This document shows positions 25,669 through 34,032 of a stretch of 64,000 nucleotides of DNA, in pieces. Both the position numbers and the translations under genes were made by a program. The notes under the pieces are model-generated. The model did not search any database, had not been told where the DNA came from, and saw only the letters and a program-made list of their open reading frames with translations. Each line of letters starts with the position of its first letter. The stretch's first letter is position 1. Source of the DNA: Glutamicibacter sp. B1 (lineage in GTDB: Bacteria; Actinomycetota; Actinomycetes; Actinomycetales; Micrococcaceae); assembly GCF_039602135.1 (NCBI RefSeq), contig NZ_CP125942.1, positions 1,612,001-1,676,000 on the forward strand, given 5' to 3'.

Positions 25669-26835
25669 ATGGCTACGCCGTCCGAAGCAAGCATGAAAGA
25701 AATTCGCGAACTGATTGCCGTGGACACGACTAGTCGCGATACCAACTTGCCACTGATCAATAACGTCGTGCAGAAACTTCAAGCGTACGGCATTGAGTCA
25801 ACACTCATCCACAATGAAGATAGGTCCAAAGCCAACCTTCTTGCCACGATCCCTGCAAGTAACGGAAACCGTACCGGTGGAATCGTGCTTTCTGGCCATA
25901 CTGATGTTGTTCCGGTAGATGGGCAGGACTGGAGCAGCGCGCCCTTTGAGGCCGAGGTGCGTGGTGACAAACTTTATGGGCGTGGGGCCTGCGATATGAA
26001 GGGCTATATCGGGGTTATCCTGGCCAAACTTGACCAACTCACCACCGCTCAACTCACTGAACCGATCCACTTGGCATTGTCCTATGACGAAGAGGTTGGA
26101 TGCGTCGGTGCCGTGAGTTTAGTCGAGAAAATTGTGGCTGATGGGTTGGCGCCACGCGGATGCTTCGTAGGGGAGCCGTCGAGTATGCGCGCGATCCGCG
26201 GACATAAGTCCATGAACGTGTTCCGCGTGCAGTTTAATGGGGTGGCTGCGCACTCTTCGCTTCCTTCCGAAGGTGTCAACGCAATTTCCTACGCTCTACG
26301 TTTTGCGAACTTCGTTGAGGAAATCACCGCAGAATTACGAACCAGTGGACCGCGTGACGACGCGTTCATCGAACCGACCACGACGATGAACGTGAACAAG
26401 TTTGACGCCGGCATCGCAGTGAACACCATTCCATCGCAGGCTGTCGTATTTTTTGAATACCGTTCTTTGGCGGTAGTGGATCGTGAGGAACTCACCTCCC
26501 GATTCCGCGACGAGGCAAAGAAGCTCGAAGCCCAAATGCGCGAGAAGAATCCGTCGTGCTCCGTCAGTTTCGAGCAACAGGCTGGTGCGCCAGGTCTCGA
26601 TACCGAGCCGGGCGAAGAAATTGTCGCCCTAGCGACCGCCTGCGGTGCGATCGCGACTGACGAGAAGGTTACGTACGGAACTGAGGCTGGCTTGTTTTCC
26701 TCGGCAGGTATTCCGACTGTCGTTTGTGGACCTGGCGATATCGCGCAAGCCCACGCCCCAGATGAGTATGTACTGCTAGACCAGCTGGCGGAATGTGAGA
26801 ACTTCATTGACTCGCTGATTGCCCAGCTGAGCTGA
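25669..26835 (+). CDS. argE: Acetylornithine deacetylase (ArgE), M20 family
   Basis: A 388-residue M20 metallopeptidase-fold deacylase. Zinc-site segments are VLSGHTDVVP (His, catalytic Asp), YGRGACDMKGYIG (bridging Asp) and SYDEEVGCVGA (catalytic Glu, metal Glu), followed by GEPSSM and, near the end, the metal His in VVCGPGDIAQAHAPDEYV. The dimerisation domain lies between. The pattern fits acetylornithine deacetylase, which frees ornithine from N-acetylornithine, but other N-acyl amino acids are possible. A single gene, ended by a terminator shared with the convergent hemolysin III gene. Confidence 0.88.
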   Translation: MATPSEASMKEIRELIAVDTTSRDTNLPLINNVVQKLQAYGIESTLIHNEDRSKANLLATIPASNGNRTGGIVLSGHTDVVPVDGQDWSSAPFEAEVRGDKLYGRGACDMKGYIGVILAKLDQLTTAQLTEPIHLALSYDEEVGCVGAVSLVEKIVADGLAPRGCFVGEPSSMRAIRGHKSMNVFRVQFNGVAAHSSLPSEGVNAISYALRFANFVEEITAELRTSGPRDDAFIEPTTTMNVNKFDAGIAVNTIPSQAVVFFEYRSLAVVDREELTSRFRDEAKKLEAQMREKNPSCSVSFEQQAGAPGLDTEPGEEIVALATACGAIATDEKVTYGTEAGLFSSAGIPTVVCGPGDIAQAHAPDEYVLLDQLAECENFIDSLIAQLS

Positions 26836-26855
26836 TTAGAACTGAAAATTAGATT

Positions 26856-26883
26856 GGCCGCCGACTCGTTCGAGTCGGCGGCC
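26856..26883. terminator. Bidirectional terminator between argE and the hemolysin III gene
   Basis: An 11-bp GC-rich perfect stem (26856-26866 with 26873-26883) and a CGTTCG loop, flanked by AAAATTAGATT on the left and TATCAATTT on the right. Confidence 0.85.
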
Positions 26884-26910
26884 TATCAATTTACTATCAC
26901 GTAGCTTTGC

Positions 26911-27600
26911 CTACAGGGCTACGAGTAACACTGCTGTCCAGTGGCAAAGGAAAGCGATGATCGTGCAGGCATGGAAGAGCTCATGGAAACCGAAGATCGT
27001 CGGTAGGGGATTAGGCCGTTTGGTCGCGTAGAAGACGGCGCCCACGGTGTACGCGAGCCCGCCAGTCACAATAAGGATCATGACTGCTGGGTTGTAGGCC
27101 CAAAATGCAGGTAATTGCATCATGGCACTCCAACCGAGGAGAACGTACAAGCTCACACCTAACCAACGAGGAGCGGTCGGCCAGAGGGTTTTGATGGCGA
27201 TGCCTGCCAGCGCTCCACCCCAAATGATCGAGAGAACGATAATGGCTTGCTTGCCAGGCAGGGTCATGGCCGCAACCGGAGTGTAGGTGCCAGCGATCAA
27301 CAGAAAGATGTTTGCGTGATCTGCTCGTCGAAATAGACCCATGACCTTATCGGTCCAATTGCCACGATGGTAGAGCGCTGAGGTACCAAATAGCAGGATG
27401 GAGCATAGTGCGAAGACTGCGCTGGTCCATTCAGCCAGATGGCCGTTGGCAAGAACGACAAGCACCAAGTTCATCACGATGATCACCGGCGTTGACCATG
27501 CGTGGATCAAGCCGCGCCATCGCGTTCGTTCAGTTCCGATTGACAAGAATTTTTTCGGCGCTTGAATTTCAGCGGTGGGAATCAGCGGATCAATGGCCAC
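26911..27600 (-). CDS. Hemolysin III family (PAQR/TrhA) membrane protein
   Basis: A 229-residue protein with about seven membrane helices. The PAQR signature residues are visible: SALYHRGNW after the second helix, RRADHANIFLLIAGTYTP, and HELFHACTIIAFLCHW near the C-terminus, giving the conserved Ser-Asp-His metal site. Bacterial members affect membrane homeostasis; hemolytic activity was claimed only for a few. The start is GTG with AAAGGA upstream. Confidence 0.93.
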   Translation of the reverse strand: MAIDPLIPTAEIQAPKKFLSIGTERTRWRGLIHAWSTPVIIVMNLVLVVLANGHLAEWTSAVFALCSILLFGTSALYHRGNWTDKVMGLFRRADHANIFLLIAGTYTPVAAMTLPGKQAIIVLSIIWGGALAGIAIKTLWPTAPRWLGVSLYVLLGWSAMMQLPAFWAYNPAVMILIVTGGLAYTVGAVFYATKRPNPLPTIFGFHELFHACTIIAFLCHWTAVLLVAL

Positions 27601-27704
27601 GGGAGTCCTTTAATGTCGTGCTGGGGGAATGAACCCTAGTGTTTGAAGTCTACGATGAATTTCTGGGTTTCAACTGTGCCTAGATCGGCGTTACAGGCAT
27701 AAAG

Positions 27705-27750
27705 GAACCCGCCAGCGATAGCAATGTAAGTTGCTATCGCTGGCGGGTTC
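27705..27750 (-). terminator. Terminator after the GlsB/YeaQ gene
   Basis: A perfect 20-bp stem (27705-27724 with 27731-27750) and 6-base loop, followed on the minus strand by CTTTATG. Confidence 0.92.
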
Positions 27751-27786
27751 TCTACTCGTGCGAGGAGTTGAAATCTTTAGAAGCGA

Positions 27787-28047
27787 CTATGCGCGTTTCT
27801 TGGTGATGAATCCCCAGATGACCAAAACTATGAGGGAGCCACCGATTGCAAGGATCCAGCTCCATAGCGACCAGAAGCTCAGATCTCCCTTGCCAAAGAC
27901 GGCGCCGCCAATCCAGCCACCGAGAATTGCGCCGACGACGCCTAGCAACAAGGTTGCGAACCATCCGCCGCCCTGCTTACCGGGCAGGATTGCCTTTGCA
28001 ATTGCGCCAGCAATTAGGCCTAAAACTATCCATCCAATGAATCCCAT
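27787..28047 (-). CDS. GlsB/YeaQ/YmgE family membrane protein
   Basis: An 86-residue protein with three short membrane helices and the family's Gly-rich pattern (GLIAGAIAKAILPGKQGGGWFATLLLGVVGAILGGWIGG). These 'transglycosylase-associated' proteins are stress-linked and have no proven enzymatic role. ATG 28047 is chosen because GGAG lies 7 bases upstream; four more codons are open upstream. Confidence 0.9.
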   Translation of the reverse strand: MGFIGWIVLGLIAGAIAKAILPGKQGGGWFATLLLGVVGAILGGWIGGAVFGKGDLSFWSLWSWILAIGGSLIVLVIWGFITKKRA

Positions 28048-28366
28048 GATTTGCTCCAATGGTCAGATTCTTTAGTGATCGGGTTTGACCACTCATTTCA
28101 GAGATTACATGGCTTTGAACTGGGGTTCTACATTTTCGGCGGGAGAATTCTGATTTTTAAGGTAGAAGATTCAACCAGAACTTGAAGCTTCGATCTCATT
28201 TGACACGTAAACATGGTTTGATCTGAATTTTTGAAGAGATTGTGAACTGTGATGCCCGTAATGTTTGACAGTCGCAGGTTGCGCTCTTAGGCTTGTTAAA
28301 TCAGATTTTATCCAAACCAACTGTCCTTAAGTCTGATATTAGGTTTACGCACGACGGAGTGAAAAC
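28048..28366. other. Upstream regions of glsB-like gene and gntK
   Basis: 319 bases without a gene between divergent units. The right half has a clear promoter for gntK (listed separately), followed by an inverted pair ATCAGA (28300-28305) and TCTGAT (28332-28337) that could bind the gluconate regulator. The left half is AT-rich with no named signal. Confidence 0.35.
28265..28293 (+). promoter_or_regulatory. Predicted gntK-gntP promoter
   Basis: TTGACA (28265-28270) and TAGGCT (28288-28293) are separated by 17 bases, a good match to actinobacterial housekeeping promoters. The start of transcription would lie about 65 bases before the gntK ATG. Confidence 0.55.
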
Positions 28367-28888
28367 ATGAGTGAACTGGTCCCAGCCATCGTCGTTATGG
28401 GTGTTTCGGGCAGCGGTAAAACAACCATCGGTCAGATGCTGGCAGACGAACTAAACCGTCAATTCATCGACGGTGACAGCCTGCACCCGGTGGCCAACAA
28501 GAACAAAATGGCAGCTGGCGAAGCGCTCAATGATCAAGACCGTGAACCATGGTTGCGGGTCATCGGAGAAAAACTCGCAGATGGCACCAAACAAGGTGCA
28601 CCACTGGTAATCGCATGTTCAGCCCTGAAGCGTAGCTACCGAGATCTCATTCGATCTCTGGAACCTTCCACTATTTTTGTGCATCTCACTGGTGGATCAG
28701 CTGTCATTCGTGATCGCATGAACGCACGCTCACACGAGTACATGCCGTCCTCGCTACTCGACAGCCAGCTGGCCACTCTAGAACTGCCTACCGTCGATGA
28801 AGCAGTGCTCACTGCCGACATTTCTAATTCACCTGAGGACATCGTGCGCCAGCTCGTAGCTGACCTGAACATCGCACACCTCTCCTAA
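28367..28888 (+). CDS. gntK: Gluconokinase
   Basis: A 173-residue P-loop kinase that phosphorylates gluconate to 6-phosphogluconate. Walker A is GVSGSGKTT (12-20); FIDGDSLHPVANKNKMAAGEALNDQDREPWL is the gluconate-binding stretch, and CSALKRSYRDLIR follows. Length is typical. It precedes gntP by 48 bases, and gnd, which uses the product, lies 2.5 kb further on. Confidence 0.95.
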   Translation: MSELVPAIVVMGVSGSGKTTIGQMLADELNRQFIDGDSLHPVANKNKMAAGEALNDQDREPWLRVIGEKLADGTKQGAPLVIACSALKRSYRDLIRSLEPSTIFVHLTGGSAVIRDRMNARSHEYMPSSLLDSQLATLELPTVDEAVLTADISNSPEDIVRQLVADLNIAHLS

Positions 28889-28936
28889 GCCGCGTACCAG
28901 AACCTGGTACGAACAAAACATTGATCAAGGACGACA

Positions 28937-30352
28937 ATGACATCTGAGCTCGAAATGAACTGGACGCTGGGTACCCCCGGCCTCCTCGGCCTAGCGGTGG
29001 CGGCGGTTGCCGTTCTGCTGGTTCTCATTATTCGATTCCGGGTCCACGCATTCGTGGCCCTCGTACTGACCAGCTTGCTCACAGCAATTGCAGCCGGTAT
29101 TCCGGCAGCCTCGGTTATTACAACTTTGACCAGCGGCTTCGGCTCGACACTTGCCAGCGTTGCATTGCTTGTCGGGCTAGGCGCCATGCTTGGCCGAATG
29201 CTGGAAACCAGTGGCGGCGCCGAAGTGATGACCAACTGGCTGATTTCCAAGTTTGGCGAGAAGCGTGCACCTTTGGCACTATCCGTTGCTTCGCTGCTTT
29301 TCGGTTTCCCGATCTTCTTTGACGCAGGCCTCGTGGTCATGCTTCCAATCATTTTCACCGTGGCTCGTCGCCTCGGTGGATCTGTACTTTTCTACGCCAT
29401 CCCAGCAGCCACCGCGTTCTCGGTGATGCACGTCTTCGTGCCGCCACACCCCGGTCCAGTGGCAGCTTCGGGACTCCTCGAAGCCAATGTTGGCCTGGTC
29501 CTGATCCTAGGTTTGATCGTTGCTATTCCAACCTGGTTCTTCTCCGGTCACCTGTTCGGCAAGTTCGTCGGCAAGAAGTTCGACATTCCAGTACCTGACA
29601 TTTTGGATGCAGCGCTGGGCAATGGCTCTGGTAAAGATGACTTCAAGTCCTCGCCTTCGGTAGGCACCGTCTTCAGCCTGCTACTTCTGCCACTGTTGCT
29701 GATCTTCATGAACACCGGTTTGAACATGCTCGGCAGCGCTGGTGTCGTTGATGCTGACGCCGCCTGGGTCACTTGGCTTCGCCTCTTCGGTGAAACCCCA
29801 GTGGCACTGCTAATCACTGTCTTGCTTGGCATGTTCCTGCTCGGCTTCCGTAAGGGCAAGGATAAGACCCTAATCGAAACCGTGGTGGATTCGGCGCTTG
29901 GCCCAGTATGTTCCATCATCCTGATCACCGGTGCCGGTGGTATGTTCGGTGGCGTTCTGCGCGCCAGCGGTATCGGCGATGCCATTGCTGATTCGCTGCA
30001 GTCGGTAGGCATGCCACTGATCATCGCGGGCTTCTTGATCGCGGCGATCGTGCGTCTGGCTCAGGGCTCGGCTACCGTTGCACTGACCACTGCTGCTGCC
30101 ATCGTTCAGCCGGCCGTTTTGGCCGATGGCTCGTTGACCGCATTCCAGGTAGCCACCATGGTTCTGGCGCTGGCTGCTGGTTCGGTATTTGCCGGTCACG
30201 TCAACGATTCCGGCTTCTGGTTGGTATCGCGCTTCTTGCAGATGGATGTCTCCACGACCTTGCGTGTATGGACCGTTGGCCAGGCCCTGGTATCGGTAGT
30301 TGGCTTCATCTTCGTGATGGTGCTCTACGGTATTGCCAGCGCAATCGCCTAA
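28937..30352 (+). CDS. gntP: Gluconate:H+ symporter, GntP family
   Basis: A 471-residue integral membrane protein with about 12-14 helices and the family blocks GAMLGRMLETSGGAEVM, FGFPIFFDAGLVVMLPI, FVPPHPGPVAASGLL and AGSVFAGHVNDSGFWLVSRF. It imports gluconate, which gntK then phosphorylates. It is co-transcribed with gntK and ended by a strong terminator shared with the convergent regulator. Confidence 0.95.
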   Translation: MTSELEMNWTLGTPGLLGLAVAAVAVLLVLIIRFRVHAFVALVLTSLLTAIAAGIPAASVITTLTSGFGSTLASVALLVGLGAMLGRMLETSGGAEVMTNWLISKFGEKRAPLALSVASLLFGFPIFFDAGLVVMLPIIFTVARRLGGSVLFYAIPAATAFSVMHVFVPPHPGPVAASGLLEANVGLVLILGLIVAIPTWFFSGHLFGKFVGKKFDIPVPDILDAALGNGSGKDDFKSSPSVGTVFSLLLLPLLLIFMNTGLNMLGSAGVVDADAAWVTWLRLFGETPVALLITVLLGMFLLGFRKGKDKTLIETVVDSALGPVCSIILITGAGGMFGGVLRASGIGDAIADSLQSVGMPLIIAGFLIAAIVRLAQGSATVALTTAAAIVQPAVLADGSLTAFQVATMVLALAAGSVFAGHVNDSGFWLVSRFLQMDVSTTLRVWTVGQALVSVVGFIFVMVLYGIASAIA

Positions 30353-30372
30353 GGTATCCAGCGAATAGCGAA

Positions 30373-30420
30373 AAATCCCTTGCGATCAATGAGTTCAAAC
30401 TCGTTGGTCGCAAGGGATTT
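30373..30420. terminator. Bidirectional terminator between gntP and the GntR regulator
   Basis: A 20-23-bp stem (30373-30395 with 30398-30420, two G-T pairs) with AAAA on the left flank and TTT on the right. Confidence 0.9.
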
Positions 30421-30448
30421 CTTGTTGTCTTGAGGCCTATCGTGAAGA

Positions 30449-31183
30449 CTACTTAGCGTCCTTAGCAGGATCCACAAACAGACGTGGCTGGCCCTCCCAA
30501 AGGCTGCAGATTTCATTGTGCGTACGACGCATAATGCTTTCCATGTTCTTGCGGGCACTGGCCGAATCAGAATTGGAGATGGCGTCGGCTACCGACTGGT
30601 GCCAGAGCAGTGCTTCCTCGTGCGGACGCTCAGGCATCAGCCCAAGTTCGGTGCGGCCACGAAGGATTGCGCCGATGGGGGTTGAAAGGTTTGCGAACAT
30701 TTCATTGCCCGAGGCAGCCAGAACAAGCGCATGGAAACGAATATCGAGCTCCAAGAACCGGCGCAGGTCACCCTGGCGGCCATAGTGACTCATTTGAGCC
30801 GAGATCATCATGAGCTCTTTGCGCATCGTCTCTGGTGCGACTTCTGCAGCTAGCTCAGCAGCCATGGGTTCCACGGAGATGCGAAGCTCGGTCAGCGAGC
30901 GCAATTGTGTGCCCTTCTGGTCACTTGCCAGGCGCCAGCGAATCACATGATCGTCATAGGGATTCCAGCTTTCAGCTCCCATTACACGAATGCCAACACG
31001 CTTGGTGCTGGTGACTAAACCAGATTGGGCTAAGACTCGGACCGCTTCACGAATGACTGAACGAGAGACTTGAAGGCGCTGTTCTAAATCTGCTGCGAGC
31101 AGAATGGAGCCACGAGGGATTTGTCCGCTGACGATGCGGGAGCCGAGATGCTCAACCACATGAGCGTGCAGACTAGTTGCCAT
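30449..31183 (-). CDS. GntR-family (FadR/FCD subclass) regulator, probably of gluconate genes
   Basis: A 244-residue regulator. The N-terminal winged helix-turn-helix (residues about 5-70, GSILLAADLEQRLQVSRSVIREAVRVLAQSGLV) is followed by an all-helical FCD ligand domain (about 90-225, LTELRISVEPMAAELAAE, FLELDIRFHALVLAASGN) with its Asp/His metal residues. Placed between gntKP and gnd, so control of gluconate use is likely but inferred. The intergenic region toward gnd holds TGTGT-N7-ACACA, a possible binding site. Confidence 0.88.
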   Translation of the reverse strand: MATSLHAHVVEHLGSRIVSGQIPRGSILLAADLEQRLQVSRSVIREAVRVLAQSGLVTSTKRVGIRVMGAESWNPYDDHVIRWRLASDQKGTQLRSLTELRISVEPMAAELAAEVAPETMRKELMMISAQMSHYGRQGDLRRFLELDIRFHALVLAASGNEMFANLSTPIGAILRGRTELGLMPERPHEEALLWHQSVADAISNSDSASARKNMESIMRRTHNEICSLWEGQPRLFVDPAKDAK

Positions 31184-31220
31184 AGGGATAGTTTAGCTAA
31201 CGACTAGGGACAAATTGTGT

Positions 31221-31237
31221 TGTGTCCTCCATACACA
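31221..31237. promoter_or_regulatory. Possible operator between the GntR gene and gnd
   Basis: The inverted repeat TGTGT-N7-ACACA lies 38 bases upstream of the regulator start. Short arms; weak on its own, supported only by position. Confidence 0.3.
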
Positions 31238-31389
31238 CAGAATAAATATGTTTTAACTTTGGTAGTTCTCTGGGAAACAAGGCCCTGTGCCTAGTAGGAT
31301 GGGAAGGTCACGTGGTCGTGATTCAGGGGCCATGTTTGTGGTCTCTGTTAAACGGCACACCTCCCCGTAATTGATGGAGACTTATTTTT

Positions 31390-32829
31390 ATGCCTGCACA
31401 GATTGGTGTCACAGGTCTGGCCGTCATGGGCGCAAACCTCGCCCGTAACTTCGCCCGTAACGGATACACTGTCGCCCTGCACAACCGCTCGGTTGGAAAG
31501 ACTGACGCGCTGCTCGAGGCGCACGGCGATGAAGGCGACTTCATCCGCACCGAAAGCCTCGAAGAACTGGTCGCGAACCTTGAAACCCCGCGTCGTGTTC
31601 TGATCATGGTTAAGGCTGGCGGTCCAGTAGATTCCGTCATCGACCAGCTGGTACCGCTGCTTGATGAAGGTGACATCGTCATTGACGCAGGCAACTCGCA
31701 CTACACCGACACCCGTCGCCGCGAAGCTGCGCTGAACGAGAAGGGCCTACACTTCGTTGGCGTTGGCGTTTCCGGAGGCGAAGAGGGCGCACTGCTTGGC
31801 CCATCGATCATGCCAGGTGGCTCGGCTGAGTCCTACAAGGCACTGGGCCCAATGTTGGAGAAGATTTCCGCCAAGGCCGACGATGGCGCCCCTTGCTGTG
31901 CATGGATCTCCACCGATGGTGCCGGCCACTTCGTCAAGATGGTGCACAATGGCATCGAATACGCCGACATGCAGGTTATCGGCGAAGCTTACGACCTGCT
32001 GCGTAGCGCTGCAGGCATCGAGCCAGCAGCACAGGCTGAAATCTTCAACGAGTGGAACCAGAGCGAGCTCTCCAGCTTCCTGATCGAAATCACCGCCGAA
32101 GTTCTTGGCCACACCGACGCCGCCACCGGCAAGCCTCTGGTTGACGTTATTCAGGACTCCGCTGGTCAGAAGGGCACCGGTCGTTGGACCGTACAGTCCG
32201 GTCTGGACATGGGTTCACCAGTTTCGGCCATTGCAGAATCGGTCTTCGCCCGTTCGCTGTCCTCCCAGCGCGACATCCGCGCCGTGGGCCAGAAGATACT
32301 GAGCGCAGACACCACCGAGGTCACCCTGCCAGAGAACTTCATCGAAGACGTGCGCCAGGCACTGTTCGCTTCGAAGCTGGTTTCCTATGCACAGGGCATC
32401 GATATGCTGACCTCCGCTGCCGGTGAATACAACTGGGAGCTGAAGCTGGACGAAATTGCTGGCCTGTGGCGTGAAGGCTGCATTATCCGTGCAGCGCTGC
32501 TCAAGGACATCACCGCTGCTTACTCCGCTGATGAGAAGCCAGCCAACCTGCTGTTCGCTCCAGCGTTCGCTGAAGCGATCACCAAGGCTGTTCCAGCATG
32601 GCGCCGCGTTGTTGCAGTAGCAGTCCAGCTGGGCATTCCCGCACCGGTCTTCTCCTCGTCGCTGGCTTACTACGATGGCCTGCGTCGCGATCGTTTGCCA
32701 GCTGCCCTGACCCAGGGCCTGCGTGACTTCTTCGGTGCACACACCTACCGTCGCACCGATAAGGAAGGCACCTTCCACACCTTGTGGAGCGGCGATCGTT
32801 CCGAGGTTGCAGCAGAGGATACTCACTAG
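31390..32829 (+). CDS. gnd: 6-Phosphogluconate dehydrogenase, decarboxylating
   Basis: A 479-residue NADP-dependent enzyme of the pentose phosphate pathway. The nucleotide-binding motif GLAVMGANLARNFARNGY, the substrate/catalytic segments GVGVSGGEEGALLGPSIMPGG and GAGHFVKMVHNGIEY (catalytic Lys and Asn), and the C-terminal HTLWSG tail region are visible. Length matches the long dimeric class. GGAG precedes the ATG by about ten bases. It metabolises the product of gntK. Confidence 0.96.
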   Translation: MPAQIGVTGLAVMGANLARNFARNGYTVALHNRSVGKTDALLEAHGDEGDFIRTESLEELVANLETPRRVLIMVKAGGPVDSVIDQLVPLLDEGDIVIDAGNSHYTDTRRREAALNEKGLHFVGVGVSGGEEGALLGPSIMPGGSAESYKALGPMLEKISAKADDGAPCCAWISTDGAGHFVKMVHNGIEYADMQVIGEAYDLLRSAAGIEPAAQAEIFNEWNQSELSSFLIEITAEVLGHTDAATGKPLVDVIQDSAGQKGTGRWTVQSGLDMGSPVSAIAESVFARSLSSQRDIRAVGQKILSADTTEVTLPENFIEDVRQALFASKLVSYAQGIDMLTSAAGEYNWELKLDEIAGLWREGCIIRAALLKDITAAYSADEKPANLLFAPAFAEAITKAVPAWRRVVAVAVQLGIPAPVFSSSLAYYDGLRRDRLPAALTQGLRDFFGAHTYRRTDKEGTFHTLWSGDRSEVAAEDTH

Positions 32830-32841
32830 AGTTTTCACAGC

Positions 32842-32893
32842 AAAAACCGGCCTTCTTTCAAAGGAATTCCTTAGAAAGAAGGCCGGTTTTTCT
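32842..32893 (+). terminator. Terminator of gnd
   Basis: An 18-bp perfect stem (32842-32859 with 32874-32891). The 14-base loop is itself a palindrome AAGGAATTCCTT. TTTTTC follows. Confidence 0.95.
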
Positions 32894-33027
32894 TAATAGG
32901 AGGCGCATCACAAAGTCAGGAATATTCCCGGGATTACCGGGGATATAACCGTCATGAACTCGCATTCATGGAAAATACCTAAGTAGATCGAGATCTGCTG
33001 ACAGGTAGCGATTATATAAATTTTTCC

Positions 33028-34032
33028 ATGACAAATTCTTCGCAATCGCAAAAAACAAGAGCACAGCAATTAGCGTCCGAAAAAGAGGGCAAGAGTAAAA
33101 AGCCATCGCGCAGAACAGTACTCATTGGCTCGCTAGCGGTCCTCGCCTCGGCAGGTGGCGGTGCGGGATGGGCACTGGACCGATTTGTTGTTGAGCATGT
33201 TGAACAAACAGGCGTTACCAGCGCTGCAGCTGCTACTGCAACTACCACTTCAAACACCGCTGCTACCGTCACCGATACCAGCTACACCTCTGATCTAGCC
33301 AAGATCAATATCTCCAAGACCGTCACTGGAAGCGGCAACAGCCAAGTCACGTACTTTGTCGCTGACCTACAGCTTTCACAAGGAACAGTTCTTGCCTCAG
33401 CCTTCGCCAAAGACAGCTTCGGCGAAAATATCACCGAGACCACGAGCGTTATCGCGGAGAACAACTCAGCAATATTTGCGATCAACGGCGACTACTACGG
33501 CTTCCGCGACACCGGCATTATCATTCGCAACGGCGTGGCCTATCGCGATAAAGGTGCACGCGAAGGCTTAGCGTTCTACAAGGACGGCAGCGTCAAGGTC
33601 TATGACGAAACAACTACAGACGCAGACACACTTGTCTCAGAGGGCGTATGGCATACCCTGTCCTTTGGCCCGGCAGTCGTAAAAGACTCGGCACAGGTCG
33701 ATGGAATCGACGAGGTCGAAGTCGACACTAACTTCGGTAACCATTCAATCCAGGGGCAGCAACCACGCACCGCAGTCGGATTCATCGATAAGAATCACTA
33801 TGTCTTTGTCGTTGTTGACGGTAGATCAGAAGGATATAGCGTCGGTGTGACAATGCCGGAGCTGGCACAAATCATGCTGGACCTAGGATGCGAGACGGCC
33901 TACAACATTGATGGTGGCGGCTCTTCGACCATGTTCTTCAATGGCCAGTTGGTCAACAACCCTCTGGGCCGAAATCAAGAGCGCGGAACCTCCGACATTC
34001 TATTCATTGCAGGACAGGGAGAAACTCAATGA
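33028..34032 (+). CDS. Membrane-anchored phosphodiester glycosidase (NAGPA-type) protein
   Basis: A 334-residue protein. After a charged cytoplasmic tail (1-40, rich in Lys/Ser) one membrane helix (about 42-62, TVLIGSLAVLASAGGGAGWAL) anchors an extracellular NAGPA domain: AIFAINGDYYGFRDTGIIIRNG, LSFGPAVVKD, VVVDGRSEGYSVGVTMPELAQIMLDLGC and YNIDGGGSSTMFFNGQLVNN. The family cleaves sugar-phosphodiester bonds and is common in exopolysaccharide clusters. It overlaps the GT2-GtrA gene by 4 bases (ATGA). No good ribosome-binding site precedes the ATG; TATAAA lies about 10 bases before it, so a leaderless mRNA is possible. Confidence 0.88.
   Translation: MTNSSQSQKTRAQQLASEKEGKSKKPSRRTVLIGSLAVLASAGGGAGWALDRFVVEHVEQTGVTSAAAATATTTSNTAATVTDTSYTSDLAKINISKTVTGSGNSQVTYFVADLQLSQGTVLASAFAKDSFGENITETTSVIAENNSAIFAINGDYYGFRDTGIIIRNGVAYRDKGAREGLAFYKDGSVKVYDETTTDADTLVSEGVWHTLSFGPAVVKDSAQVDGIDEVEVDTNFGNHSIQGQQPRTAVGFIDKNHYVFVVVDGRSEGYSVGVTMPELAQIMLDLGCETAYNIDGGGSSTMFFNGQLVNNPLGRNQERGTSDILFIAGQGETQ

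Noticed and set aside
30268..30456. Short plus-strand frame overlapping the end of gntP and its terminator
   Set aside because: It lies in another frame of gntP and runs through the terminator stem; no supporting signal.
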